Source of the DNA: Phytophthora hibernalis
Lineage: Eukaryota; Oomycota; Peronosporomycetes; Peronosporales; Peronosporaceae
Reading direction: 5' to 3'
Assembly: GCA_012656075.1 (NCBI GenBank)
Contig: JAAKBF010000218.1
Location: forward strand, 62,001 to 126,000
DNA length: 64,000 nt
In this document: positions 11,664 through 23,030 of the stretch, in pieces
Layout: every line of letters begins with the position of its first letter
How positions within the stretch are numbered: position 1 is the first letter of the stretch
Translations under genes and position numbers: made by a program
The notes under the pieces: generated by a model
Seen by the model: only the letters and a program-made list of their open reading frames with translations
Databases searched by the model: none
Told to the model about the DNA's origin: nothing

Positions 11664-11850
11664 GCTTTACTCACGGCTGGCCTCGGACGGCATATCTATA
11701 CATAATACTAAGTGCAACGGAGAAATCCTAACGACGTGGTCACTTTTCGTCATTTCTGAAGTTGAAGTGGTGTTCGTCCAACACGTCGCCTCCATTTCAG
11801 CCAATCGTCTTGCACTTGGAGCCAGCAGTTCAGATTCCGCCAGTAGCGCA

Positions 11851-13740
11851 ATGATGCAGGCGACCCGCGACCGCGCCGCGCACCTGGCGGAGCTCTACGG
11901 CTCCCTGCGCTCTCTGCGCGCCTTCTCCGGAGAGGATGAGCGCTTGCGCTGGCGCTTGAGGCTGCACGCGCTGCGTCGCCAGCAGCAACTGGAGCAGCAG
12001 GACGCGCCAGAGGCGTGGGCCGCACACATGGCGTCGCTCTTGGCGGCTATGGAGAATCAGATCGCGGCGTTGCCCGTGGAGAGTGATGGTCGTGTGTCAC
12101 GCATGCGCGCATCTTCTGCCGCTGCGGCCATTGGCGAGGTTCGTCTCCGCGATTGGACGGAGCGCAGAGACGAGACGAGGTCTATCCGATCAGGGAGAAC
12201 ATCATGGCTGGCCACTATGGCCACTATGGAGGACTCAGGACGAGTCAGTTGGGACAGGACGTGGCAGGACTGGTGCGTGACGCCGAATTGGGGGCCTTGA
12301 CACGCGCCAGTAGCAGAGATCGAGGCCACTCAGTGCCGTTGCCAGGCATGAGCATGAGCGACTTCGATGTGGGGAGCAGTGACGGCATGTCATTGGCTGC
12401 TGCAGCTTCTGTGTGCAGTCTTCCTCTATTAGTGTTGGAGAAGAGGTCGAGGGGTGTCGTTGGCGTACAGAAGACAGGAGAGCAACAGCTTGGGCCACTC
12501 GGTGCCGAGTTTGCTGCGGTCGATGGTGAGTTACTTGGGACTTTCCATGGAGGAGACGTTCCTGTGTCAGATCTGCTACGACTACGCGCCGGCGAAGACG
12601 TCGTATGCGTTGTCTGTCTGTGGACACACTTTTTGTGAAGCGTGCATGAAGAACTACTTGGAATTCAAGGTGAAAGAGGGACAGGTGTACCCCAAGTGCT
12701 TCTACGAGAAGGAGGACAAGACGGCATGCAAAGCGGAGATCGTGCTGGAGGATATTCAGTCGCTTGTGTCGGACGAGGTTTGGCAGAAGTACAACAAATT
12801 CAAGTTCAACAAGGAGCACGAACTCGCGCGGCAATGTCCCTATTGCGACCACTCCCAGATCTGCGCCGGAAGTGACCAACCGGAGTGTATCTGTGAGGCC
12901 TGCGATCGCGAGTTCTGCTTTGTGCATAGTACCGCCCATCAAGGACGTACGTGTGCCGAGTACGACAAGAAAATGATCGCGGTGGAGAAACTCAATAATG
13001 CTCTGATCAGCAAGATCTCGAAGCCATGTCCTGGGTGCCAGAACAACGTGGAGAAGACTGGCGGCTGCAATCAGATGAAGTGCGTAGTGTGCAGTACGAG
13101 CTTCTGCTGGATTTGCCTCAAGATCATCGATGACAATGTCTTTCCGGAGCACTTTCAGGTACTGCAACGAAACATGTTCAATGCGCTGGTGTCTGGGCCC
13201 CGAAACTAACATGTTCAATGAACTTACGCTGCTTTTGTTACAGTGGTGGAATGTCCGTGGATGCGCAGGCAATCAGATGGCGGACATCGAAGGGCAAGGT
13301 GCTACCCAAAGGGCATTGGCATTATCATGCGCGTACTGTTCTTCGTGATTTTCGGCCCGCCCGCATTCGTGATGGCTGTGGTGTTCAGCATCCTGTGCTG
13401 CTGCTTTCTCCCCTGCACAGCCAGCGACCGCCTCACGTTCCGACAAGCGTTTACGACTTGCTTCTGCGTTTCTGGCTATGTTTTGCTCGCACCCATCGTG
13501 CTGGCCTTAGGACTTGTAGCTCTGGGTGTATTCATCGGCGGTGTAGGGGCTGGAGCTGCAGTACTGGTTTGTGTCTCGCCCATCGTCGGTATCATGCTTC
13601 TCTTCCGACGCGACTGGCGAAGTCGTCGCCGATCAAGCTCTAATCGCTCGGGGCACGACGAAACAGCCACAGCTCGTGACATTGAAGACACGAATGATCA
13701 ATCACCCAGTGACCAAACGATATTCCGAGTGTCCACCTAA
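11851..13740 (+). CDS. RBR-type E3 ubiquitin ligase with C-terminal membrane segments (RNF144-like)
   Basis: RING-between-RING ligases pass ubiquitin from an E2 to a catalytic Cys in RING2 and then to substrate. The N-terminal 200 residues are basic and coiled. RING1 begins CQICYDYAPAKTSYALSVCG, with HTFCEACMKNYL after it. The IBR holds ARQCPYCDHSQICAG and CEACDREFCFVH. RING2 has PCPGCQNNVEKTGGCNQMKC and the CWICL that follows. A clean 85-bp intron at 13159-13243 joins PEHFQ to WWNVRGCAG in phase 0. Two hydrophobic blocks follow (VLFFVIFGPPAFVMAVVFSI, and LALGLVALGVFIGGVGAGAA), so the enzyme probably sits on an internal membrane, as RNF144 proteins do. Net -1 shifts occur near 12160, twice near 12420-12460 and once near 13300. 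The start at 11851 is the first ATG of the frame and is not certain. Confidence 0.82.
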
Positions 13741-13853
13741 GCTGGATTGTGGACAGATTAACGTCCATCTCAAGTATTTAAGGTAAAACAGACTGTACTA
13801 ATTTATTACACATGGTTTCATTTTACTATGGCTACATTTTCAATTGGTGGACA

Positions 13854-14976
13854 ATGCCGTTCAGGAGTCTGCGGCCAGAAGAGCGCGGCAATGCCCTGAC
13901 GACGCCGCTGTCCGCTGCAGCTCGAGATTTCTACAGCGAGAAACAGTCCAGCGTCTACACCACAGCTGCCAATACCAATATCCAAAGAGACCTGACGCGC
14001 CACGCTCTGGAGCTTCTGCAACTGGAGTCCGAGGAATTGACACAATCAAAACCAGCGACGACGTATTTTTCCTGTTAGACTTGGGTGCAGGGTCTGGACT
14101 GAGCACTCAAGCAGCCCAAATTTGGTTCCAAGAGAGGGAAATGCCGCTGTTTACATTGGCGTTCGACATCAGTGCAGCTATGTTGTCGCTGGCATCAAAA
14201 GATGAGGAGGAGACGCAAGCCTGTGCGGACTTTTACTGTGGTAATGCAGCACAGAAGCTCCCGATTCGCGTTGGAGTACTAGATGCTGCAATTGGGATCT
14301 CCATGCTGCAGTGGTTGCAGCCGAAGGGACTGGATGTCTGCTTTACGTCGTTGCTAAAGCAGTTGTCGGGTCTTCACGATTCTCGGGCTGTTTTCAGGTG
14401 TACCCGTCGGGATTGGAGTACGTCGACATCATGGAAAGGACTGCGTTGCGGGTGGGTTTTGACAGCGCAGAGGTGTTTGTGTCATTTCCGCACTCGACGG
14501 CGGCGAAGAAATGGTTCTTTTGTCTGGAAAAACGAAGAAGCGAAGAGAAAACATACGAGAAAACAAAGGACGAACAGGAGCTATGTTTGTTTGCTAGACG
14601 GTATGAAAGGCGTTGTGTGCTCCAATGGATTGGGAAAGAGAGTGCTTGCGTGAATGAGATTCGAGATCGAGTTGCGAAGGAGCACGTTAAAACTGCGTGG
14701 CATATTTGGCGAAAGTATAAACGATCGAGTGTGGATATTGAGACAGCAGTCACTCCAGCCAAGAAGCCAAAAGTGGTACATGCAAAAGCCCAGCAGTCAT
14801 TGGAATTATACCCAAGTGACAAAGTTATCGGTCGAGCATTGCGAGAAAAGTTTGAAGAAAGAGCTGGGAAAATCTCACTTGCCTTCTTGTTGGAGAACAC
14901 TAAAGAGGTCGTCGACGTCTTTCACACTGCATACACGAAATCTAGAGAGATAGAGCTTGCTGCAAACTACATGTAG
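13854..14976 (+). CDS. BUD23: BUD23-like 18S rRNA (guanine-N7) methyltransferase with an extended C-terminus
   Basis: BUD23 methylates a guanine in 18S rRNA during small-subunit assembly, using S-adenosylmethionine and the partner TRM112. The N-terminus RSLRPEERGNALTTPLSAAA resembles the family's RPE-hG start. The SAM-binding motif I is FFLLDLGAGSGLS, followed by FDISAAMLSLA and the family's GISMLQWLQP. VYPSGLEYVDIMERTALRVG and FVSFPHSTAAKKWFFCLE match the C-terminal part of the catalytic domain. Two net -1 shifts occur, near 14040 and near 14395. Repaired length is about 374 residues against roughly 280 in human. The extra 90 residues replace the usual basic tail with a Lys-rich, partly helical segment. 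The 3' end converges on the gene at 15111. Confidence 0.75.
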
Positions 14977-15061
14977 ACAGACGCAAAATGGAGTGACGTG
15001 ATGTGAAATGTTGACAGTAATTGCCCCTCTATATTGTCTGTAAAACCCATGGTGCTTTAGA

Positions 15062-15129
15062 TGATACTTAATGAGTACAGTACTACGTACTACTTCGTAC
15101 GTAGTAGTACTTAAGTACTTCGAGTATCA
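15062..15129. repeat. 68-bp imperfect palindrome between convergent genes
   Basis: The segment starts TGATACT and ends AGTATCA. Its core pairs GTACTACGTAC with GTACGTAGTAGTAC around a TACTTC loop. It lies between the stop of the BUD23-like gene (14976) and includes the last codons and stop of the minus-strand gene ending at 15111. It could form a hairpin in both 3' transcripts; a role in 3' end formation is inference. Confidence 0.6.
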
Positions 15130-15814
15130 TGGAACGGCATTATTCGTGCGGATGCCTTGACGGTGTCGAGGAATTTGGTCGCAAAGGGAGTTGTCTGTAC
15201 AAAATCCAAGCTCTCCAAAAGTATAGTAGCAACCTTCAAGATCTGCTTCCTTGTTGCAGCCTCGTCCAGCCCAAACAATTCTCGTAGATCACGCAGCTTG
15301 GCGTTCTCGCGACCAAGTTCCGTAATGAAGCGCTTCTGCTGCTGTAAAAATGACACTGTCTCGCGTATCATGTTTTCAACATTTTCAGCTACCTGATTGC
15401 AGCGCATTTCGTCGTCCTCATCGCGTCCGTCCAGCATCTGCACAACTCGCTCGATCTTGCGACTCCACCCGACGTGCTCCTTCCCCGCCTTGTCCACCTT
15501 CTTGTCCCATGCAAAAGTCCCTGACGGGCCCGTGTACTTTTCATTGAAAGCGGGAAAGCGAGCATCCTCCTCGTCCAAAATGTCCTGATCCTTGTCTCGT
15601 TCCTCTCGCTTTTGCTTCTCCCGAGCCAATTCCTGCTGCAGACGCAGCGCAAAACTCGCATACCGCTTCACGTCATTCTGTGCAGTCTGCCCACGTACAA
15701 CACAAGTCACTAATAGTCGATAATATCACCAACTACAGTATTTCACTCGCTGGGGGCGATAACCTTGAGCTCAAGACGAAGCTCGCGGATCTCTTCCTCC
15801 ATGACCGTTCCCAT
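15111..15814 (-). CDS. Small coiled-coil protein, unknown function
   Basis: Two exons: 15764-15814 and 15111-15686, joined in phase 0 across a 77-bp intron (15687-15763, GT...AG). The predicted product has 208 residues and starts MGTVMEEEIRELRLELK. It is highly charged and helical throughout: FALRLQQELAREKQKREERD in the middle, then QQKRFITELGRENAKLRDLR and ELFGLDEAATRKQILKVATI near the end. Cys is almost absent and there is no signal or membrane segment, so it is probably a cytosolic or nuclear coiled-coil protein. An alternative start at the second Met (15802) is possible. I do not recognise a family. Confidence 0.65.
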
Positions 15815-15882
15815 GAAAAATAATATTTGACAGGTATTTTTTCGTGTCGTTACATAATCCAGTATTAGAGGGAAGTTGAAGT

Positions 15883-17553
15883 TCACCACTTGAACCAGTC
15901 GACAGGTAGCGTGAAGACCCCATCTTGCCCCAATCCATACGTGCGACTGATGCATATGCTGCGACCTCGAGTGTATATGTCCAGGAAGCGCATCATCTCG
16001 TGCGGAATCGAGCCTCTAGAGCTCTGAGGAGTCATTCCGACTACAGACTTCAGCAGCTCTTCGCACGCCACAATGGATTCTGCCACTGGGACCCCCTCGT
16101 CGTGCTTGATGGTCTTAATACGCATAGCATCTGCACAGCGGGAGGAAACGTACACGAAAGCTTCCAGGTTGGCATTGTGTGCCTGTTGCTGTCGGCGAAT
16201 CTGCGCGCGGCTATTACTGAGGAACGTGACAGCTTCTAGATACGAGCTGGTGAACGGCGCTCGGACTTGACCGGTCTCCAAAACCGCCCACTCGTACGAG
16301 TTTTCTTCGATAACAAGAGTGAGCTTCTCCAGCAAGCCTTGTTCGCTGTATTGATAGTCAGCATCACGCTGCCGCATATTTTGCAGAAATGTTCGGTATC
16401 CGAGCGCCGAGCACGTGTGCCCTCGAGAGATGTTCGCTTCACCTAGCGCAGCGGTCGCATCCGCTTGCAACGATTCCAAACTCTCTCGCGCTGCATTCAT
16501 AAATAACACCATATTCGCATCGATAGTCTCTAGAACTTGCACCCATTGCACCGGGACATCGGCCGGGTTCAGCTCTATACGGTACTCGTTGCTGAAATCG
16601 ATCCCAGATGGGTTAGTACTGGACACCAAAACGATCGCGTTAGCTCTTCAATACACAGCACACATCAAGCAGCACAAACCTACCTTATATCAATCGTCGC
16701 ACCCCGCAAAAAGGTTTTCGGTGTGAAAATGCCCTGCTTGTTCGCTCGCGTGTATTTGCGTAGTGTCTGCAATAGGATCATGACGGTCGTGTTCAAATGC
16801 ATTGTAGACCATCCGCACGAAAACAGCACGTCTTCCAACCCAAACTCTCGCTTCAGCGTGCCTCTGACCGACTGAATCGAGTTCCAAGCAACTCGACGTC
16901 GCTCTTGCATCTCCACCGTTCCATCCTCTTTCATAAACTCCAGCAGTCCTTGCAATGTCTGAATAGGTTTCTTCCTCCGCCCAGAAGCCGCTGCCCGGTT
17001 GGCCTTGGCGTACATATCTCCCATTGTAAACCCTCCGAAATCCATACCACTCGGAGTTCGAGTCGGACGTTTCCCCGTTCTGCCAGTCGTCAGGTCTTCT
17101 CTCCTTCTTGTTACTCCTCTGCTCTGCAGCCTGCTCTTCTTCACTGTCGGGTACTGTGACGCCGCATTCCCTCAGCACTGCAATAATCTTGGCCTCAATA
17201 TTGGCCGCTAGCTCCAGAGGGAACCGCTTCAGCCCTTTTTCCTCCTCATCCTTGGCTGTGACACTCAATGACGGCACGACGATACTGAAATAGACCTTCT
17301 CCCTTGGAGCTCCAAGCCTCCTCCAGCCCATGGAGCCCCCACGCCCTTGAGACGCGTAATGCTCGTCCATAAACTGGTTCAGCAGCTTGACGGACTGCAG
17401 ATTCTCATTGTGGACCTGACCACACCATACGGGGTCAATATAGCGTCATAATAGGGAGAAATAGCTGACGTGGCGCACCTTGGGGATGTTGTGGAAGTGG
17501 TCTGGGTGGACGCGCAGCAGGAACTGCTTGAGCGTCGAGGAGCGCTTGGCCAT
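15883..17553 (-). CDS. DUF4460/DUF4461 protein (TCAIM-like)
   Basis: Three exons (17479-17553, 16684-17415, 15883-16618) with 63- and 65-bp introns that keep phase. The N-terminus TLKQFLLRVHPDHFHNIPK joined to VHNENLQSVKLLNQFMDEHY is the J-domain-like DUF4460 signature of T-cell activation inhibitor, mitochondrial (TCAIM). The middle block GLEDVLFSCGWSTMHLNTTV and the block WVQVLETIDANMVLFMNAA belong to DUF4461. In animals the protein is mitochondrial, but its biochemical role is not settled. Near 17050 the frame changes by the equivalent of two missing bases (WYGF to GGFTMGDMYA). Repaired length is about 514 residues. It is divergent from SDHB, 348 bp away, which may share a promoter region. 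Confidence 0.7.
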
Positions 17554-17901
17554 CGCTCCACCCCACGTTCCACTTGTCTTGAGTAAGGCGCAACTTCAAC
17601 TGTGTCGGAATGACGGCTGCAACATGGTGTGGTACATATGTAGTTAGGTGCCGTGGACCTCCGGAATCAGCTACCCTATCAATCGAATACGTAGTCACTA
17701 ACATAGGATATAGAAAGCCACATGCCCACGATCTACAAAACTTGTGTTCTATGTCCTTGTCTCATTTAAGTACGCTTCAGAAATTGATTTGTGCCGACCG
17801 AGTTAAACGTACGATCCGCAAGCCTCGCGTTTTGTTCCGAGCCGTCAGTCTCGAATTCCAACAGTAGAGTTGATACCACAAGTGTTCAGAAGCAGGAAGC
17901 G
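17554..17901. promoter_or_regulatory. Divergent promoter region between the TCAIM-like gene and SDHB
   Basis: 348 bp between two start codons that point away from each other, with no open frame of its own. If both genes serve mitochondria, co-regulation is plausible. No specific box is identified. Confidence 0.35.
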
Positions 17902-19012
17902 ATGCTGGCAGCCGTGCGTAACATTCAGAAGCCCGTGGTGAGCACGGGAGTGCGCGCCTTCAGTGTGCCGACGTACAACCCGGACCTCAAGTCCCCGGTG
18001 TCCAAGCCCAAGGTACGAGGGGAGAGTCGGTCGAGGTTTTGGTGGTGTGGGGTGCGTCTTGACTGACTTTAAACGTTGCTGCTGGAGTAGAACATCAAGT
18101 ACTTTAAGATCTACCGTTGGGACCCCGAGTCCAAGGAGAAGCCCTACCAGTGCACGTACCCCGTGGATCTGGACGAGTACGTGGCGCTGAGAGGGGGACA
18201 CGAGTCGAGGAGAGGGATGCTGACGGTTCTATTCTGTCCTGTAGATGTGGCCCCATGGTGCTGGACGCCCTCATTAAGATCAAGAACGAGCAGGACCCGA
18301 CGCTTACGTTCCGTCGGTGCGGCGATAGACTTTTGTGGTGAATTGGGGAAGGTGGGGCGCTGACTTGTCTTGTTGTTGCTGTGTGCAGATCGTGCCGTGA
18401 GGGTATTTGCGGCTCGTGCGCCATGAACATCGACGGCGGCAACACGCTGGCGTGTCTGAACCCCATCAAGAAGAACAAGGATGTGACCAGCATCCACCCG
18501 CTGCCGCACATGTTCGTCATCCGCGACCTCGTGCCGGACATGAACAACTTCTACGACCAGTACACGTCCATCAAGCCGTGGCTGCACTCGGACAAGCCGA
18601 GTGACGTCAACCACGAGCACTTGCAGTCTATTGAGGACCGCAAGAAGCTCGACGGTATGTACGAGTGCATCCTGTGCGCGTGCTGCAGCACGTCATGCCC
18701 GAGCTACTGGTGGAACCCGGACAAGTACCTCGGCCCTGCTGGTATGTTGCAATTGCTGTCTCGATTTTGATGGAGTCCGAGCTCTTATCTAACGAGCAAC
18801 TGTTTTTATTTGCTACAGTACTGATGCAGGCGTTCCGCTGGATCGAGGACTCGCGTGACGACAAGACGGAGGAGCGTCTGCGCGCGCTGGACGATTCGTT
18901 CAAGCTGTACAAGTGCCACACCATCATGAACTGCACGCGCACGTGTCCGAAGGGGCTGAACCCGGCGCAAGCGATTGGCAAGATCAAGAGCCGACTCGAG
19001 GGTCTGCACTAA
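17902..19012 (+). CDS. SDHB: Succinate dehydrogenase iron-sulfur subunit, mitochondrial (complex II)
   Basis: SDHB carries electrons from the flavoprotein subunit to ubiquinone through [2Fe-2S], [4Fe-4S] and [3Fe-4S] centres on the matrix side of the inner membrane. Five exons read without any frameshift: 17902-18012, 18091-18176, 18245-18316, 18389-18741 and 18819-19012, giving 271 residues. The first 30 residues are basic and fit a mitochondrial targeting peptide. Cluster ligands are visible: SCREGICGSCAM for [2Fe-2S], and CILCACCSTSCPSYWW plus CHTIMNCTRTCPKGLNP for the two others. Splice junctions rebuild conserved strings such as DECGPMVLDALIKIKN and TFRRSCREG. This is the target of SDHI fungicides in fungi; the His of CHTIMNC is present. 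Confidence 0.97.
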
Positions 19013-19660
19013 GCTCGCGTTCGGTTGACCTAGAGACGCGTGCGATAAACAGTAGCCGCACAAAAACACAGACACGGACAGAAGCTGCTGCGAAAGGCGT
19101 CTCTAAGCTGCCGTGACCAACCATCGATCGCAGTGTCGGTCGTGGTGCTCGTAGGCAACAATTGAAAAAAATACAAGTTTCTCAATCGATCATGGGGTTG
19201 CTGCCAGCACTCCACCAACTTGCATGAACGCTCCCTTGCGTTGAAATTGAAACGCAACACGCCGGATGTGACGCGCCGTTGTTGTACACCGCTTTTCACT
19301 TTCGTTTGGGCTCTTTTTCTGCTGTGCTTGCATGATGAACACGGCAGACAAGCAAAAGCATCTGACTTTTTAAAGTCTTTGAAAAGTTGCCTGGCAAGCA
19401 TGTTCATGTTTGTTCATCATTGCTGGCCTGCCCAGCGCATGTCTAAATCGTCCATTGAGCACTTCACTAACAGAGGAAAAACTAAAAGAAAAAGCAATGT
19501 CGTAGCGGAAGGGCCTCTAATCCCGATGGAGGCGAGGCATCTCCTCGATGCCCGGCCTCAGCTACTTCCGCGTCCCATCTTGTTCTGGTGAAAGCGCGAC
19601 GCCAGCCATGTCCAGCTTGCGGAATTGATCGTACATTACTGCTACAGCGGGCCGCTCCCA
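19013..19660. other. Intergenic region between SDHB and the PDZ gene 3' ends
   Basis: 648 bp between convergent genes. On the minus strand at about 19650-19580 a short frame (MYDQFRKLDMAGVALSPEQD) precedes a stop and could be a last exon of the PDZ gene if the GTGAGT near 19690 is used as a donor, but the phases do not join cleanly. Nothing else is seen. Confidence 0.35.
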
Positions 19661-22600
19661 TTATACTGTCGCACTTACACGTTGACTCACGAACGCCGGC
19701 CCGTGCCGGATCTTCATCAGAGTCGTCTTCGTGCACGTCTTGAGGAAGTTTACAGTCTTCTTCACCCCCATCGTTGACGTATTGCGGCCGTTGATCTCGA
19801 TGATCACGTCGCCCACGCAAATATGCCGCAGCAGCTCGCAGCAAGGTTCCTGGCACACGTCCGTCACCAGCGGGTACGTGCCCTTCGCAAAACGCACTTC
19901 CTTCAATTGCAAGCCGATGCTCCGGTTCTCCTTCCACTTGAAAAGATATGTTGTACTATCGGGAGTGTCGGCCATCGTCAGCTTTGGCTTCGGTCGACCG
20001 CGCACTTGGACTGTCGTGTTCACGGCATTCGGCGCGACTAGAGGAACCGTTAGTTCCTCCTCTTCAGTAAGTGCAGGCAGCTTGATCACGCCACGAGAAG
20101 TCTTGCCCTTCTTCTTATACTTGGCCAAATTGGCATGGAGGGATTGCTTGCTTGGCTTCGGAGGAGTCGCTGCATCTACCTTGTCCTTGGGGACCTCTTG
20201 CATCATGATCTCGTTGTTATCAATATCACTGGAAATGTCCGGATCGTTTGCAAACTCATCCGCCGAGTCGGATTCATCCGTAAAATCAACCTTTGATGTC
20301 TCTGCAGTGTTATCAATTGCCGAGGTTCCGCTGTTGTCATGCGAGGAGATAGTGCTGGTGTCATGAGTGTGTGCCTTCAGGCGGTCCTCTTCGGGATCAA
20401 GATCCCATGGACTAGAATTCTGGTCACTGTTCGACGATACGCTTTCGGTAACTTCCGAATCGGTTTCCTCAACAGCGATTCCCATCTCCACATCTGCCAG
20501 CATCCCGACCTCCACGTTGTTAGCATCTGCTGAGTTGTCTACGGGTAACGATGGCAACACAGGCTCTGCTTCTTCAGCGAATTCAGCTTCAGCAAGCTCC
20601 GCTTCTTCATCCGACTCTACTTCGTCTGCGAGCTCACCCTCTTCAACCAACTCCGCTTCCTCGACCAGTTCCGCATCTTCGGCTAGCTCAGCGTCTCCGT
20701 GTACAGCAACAGCCTCAAAACTCACATTTGCAAGTGGTGAAACAGGCATAGCAATGTCAACATCTTCGTCTTCGTCGTCGTCTTCGTCCATCGCAAGAGG
20801 TGACCCCGCCTTAATCGTCGGCGAAGGAATGTGCTCAGGAAGATCCCACGGCTCCGTCGGAGAAAGATGCGGCATCTTGCTGACTGGGGACAACAATGGT
20901 TCCTCTTCGTGCACAGCAATTGTAGCCTTCACGTGCTGTCGTTGCTCTTCACTGCTGTTGCGACTTCGCCTGCCTTGGGGGTTCAAATACCTTCTGAGTT
21001 TTAATCGGTGGTGGGGAGTTCTCCATCTCGGTTGGAGAAGGCGCATCGTTCTCGTTATCCACGACGGGTGAAAGTGCAGGCTTACTTGCTTCACTGCTGG
21101 TTTGAGTTGCAATAAACGGCGAGATGGGCGAGGCCAACGGCGAACTGCTGACCTTAGGCGAGCTACCGATGTTCGGCGAGGCGCTGGGTGAAATGCCGAA
21201 CGTCGGCGAGATGTCAACTCTCGGCGAATTACGTACTATCGGGGACGCATTGGCTTTAGGCGAGATGTCGAAATTTGTGCTTGAAACGTTTTCTGTAATC
21301 TCTTGTTGCCTGGAATTTGAGCGCGCTTCAGACAACACAGGCGAGCTAGGTGGAGGCGTGCGTTCATGTCCTCTGTCTGCATGGCGATGCTCTCGATGGT
21401 GAACATCTGAGTCCTTTCGACCTTGGGGGAAGGTGGACGAGGGGAGGGTTCCTGCACGTTTAACGGTCGGACTTGGAGTACGGTTACGGAGCGGTGTCCT
21501 GCTCTCCGCTGGTGACATTGACGATGACAATGTTGTATCCACGGTGGGGGATGGTGTTCTGTTCCGAGACTCCGCCTCTTCTTTGCGTCGCTGTTGCTCT
21601 TGCAGTTGCTGCTGTTCATGCACTTGTTGCTCACGAATCTTTTGCTCTCGGAGCTGCTGTTTTCGGAGCTCCTGTTCGCGCTGCTTCTCAATATGTTGTT
21701 CTCGGAGTTGCTGTTCGCGTTGCTTTTGAAGCAGTTGTTCTCGGAGTTGCTGTTCCCGCTGCTTCTCACGCAATTCCTGCTGCTCGCGCTGTTGCTGCTG
21801 CTCACGTATTTGTTGTTGTTCGCTGTGTTGCTGCTGCTCTCGCATTTGTTGCTGTCGTTGCTGAAGCTGCTGCTGTATTTGTTGTTGTTGTTGCTGCTGC
21901 CGTTGTTGTTGCTGCGGGTCGCCTTGCTTCACAACAACAACTTGATCGGTCGGCTGCCTTCGCCTGAATACGAGCCGAACAGGCTTGTTCATTTGCTGGA
22001 GCCGCCCAAAAACGATTCAAACGTGTAATCCGCCGAGCGGATGCCGTTGGCCGACACAAGCGTATCATTGATCGCCACCGTGCGCCGCACCACAGGGTTA
22101 GCACTGGGCGTCGATCGCGTCACAACCGGCAAGTTTGTCGAACGATCTTCTCCGAAGAACAGACCGAGCGACCCGGTCTCCCAGTATACTTGATATTCAT
22201 GCAGTCCCAGAGGCGAATGCGAGGCCGAGTGTCCCGACCCATTTGCCGCCACTGCATCTCGAGGTGAGACCTGATGGTCTCGACTACTAGGAACACGACG
22301 CGGCCCTTGTGACTGCGCCTGCGACGCCCCCATCCGGTCGGGCGGCGCTCCATTCGCCGGGTTGGCAGGTCCGACCGAGTCCTTCCCGGCGGGCGCGCGC
22401 CAGAACGCGCCGCGCGTGGCCTTGGGCGGATTGTGGTCCTTCTGCGGCACCGAGTTGGCGCGTTGGAACTTGCCCGTGGGGTCCGCCTCGTCCGGCGCCG
22501 GCACGTTCTGTCTCGCGTAGTGACTCGCGCTGTTCACGGCGTGCGTGGAGCTCGCGCGCTGCACGCCAAAGAGCTGCGAGGCCTCGTCCTCGTCCGACGA

Positions 22601-23030
22601 CGGGGTGCTGGCTGCCAGACGCTCGAAGCGCAGCAACACGGGCTTCTTCATGGTGGCCAGGATCTTGAAGAAGTCCGAGAACGAGTGGTCTCTGGAGCGC
22701 ACCACGTTCACGTACTTGAGGATGTCCCCCTGGCTGAGCGCGGGCGAGATGCACGACTCAGTGGCCTTGGACACGTACGGGATGCCGTCCTTCTCCGACT
22801 CGAGGAAGACCACGCCCAGCACGCCACGCTCCCACAGCACCTCGTACTCGTTCTCCCCAGCGGCGGCAGCTTGTCGCGGATCTTGTCGGCCCACGTGGCG
22901 CGCCGCATGATGCCGCCCGCCCCTCCGCTGTTGGGGGACGCGCTGCTGCTGCTGTTGCTGTTGCTACTGGGCGTCGACTTGCTGGAGAAGAGCGGGCCCC
23001 GCGGAAGTTCTTGCGGGACATCTTCTTCAT
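19661..23030 (-). CDS. Large multi-PDZ scaffold-like protein with Gln/Arg, Ser-Pro and acidic repeats
   Basis: Repaired length is about 1,120 residues starting MKKMSRKNFRG at 23030. Three PDZ-like modules can be seen. Module 1 (about 22840-22620) has YEVLWERGVLGVVFLES and LSQGDILKYVNVVRSRDHSF. Module 2 (about 22210-21960) has YQVYWETGSLGLFFGEDRS and VAINDTLVSANGIRSADYTF. Module 3 (about 19960-19690) has IGLQLKEVRFAKGTYPLVT and ICVGDVIIEINGRNTSTMGV. Between modules 2 and 3 lie a Gln/Arg/Glu coiled region of REQQLREQ-type units, a tract of about ten SPxxxxSP repeats, and an acidic tract of AELAE/AELVEE units. Net shifts occur near 23000, 22870, 22010 and 20960, mostly in G/C runs. PDZ domains bind C-terminal tails and build membrane scaffolds; the ligand is unknown. 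Confidence 0.7.

Noticed and set aside
14030..14400. Introns as an explanation for the breaks in the BUD23-like gene
   Set aside because: There is no GT...AG pair of sensible size, and conserved sequence continues on both sides with no gap; a missing base explains each break.
20367..21071. Ser/Ala-rich plus-strand open frame
   Set aside because: Shadow of the acidic repeat tract of the PDZ protein on the minus strand.
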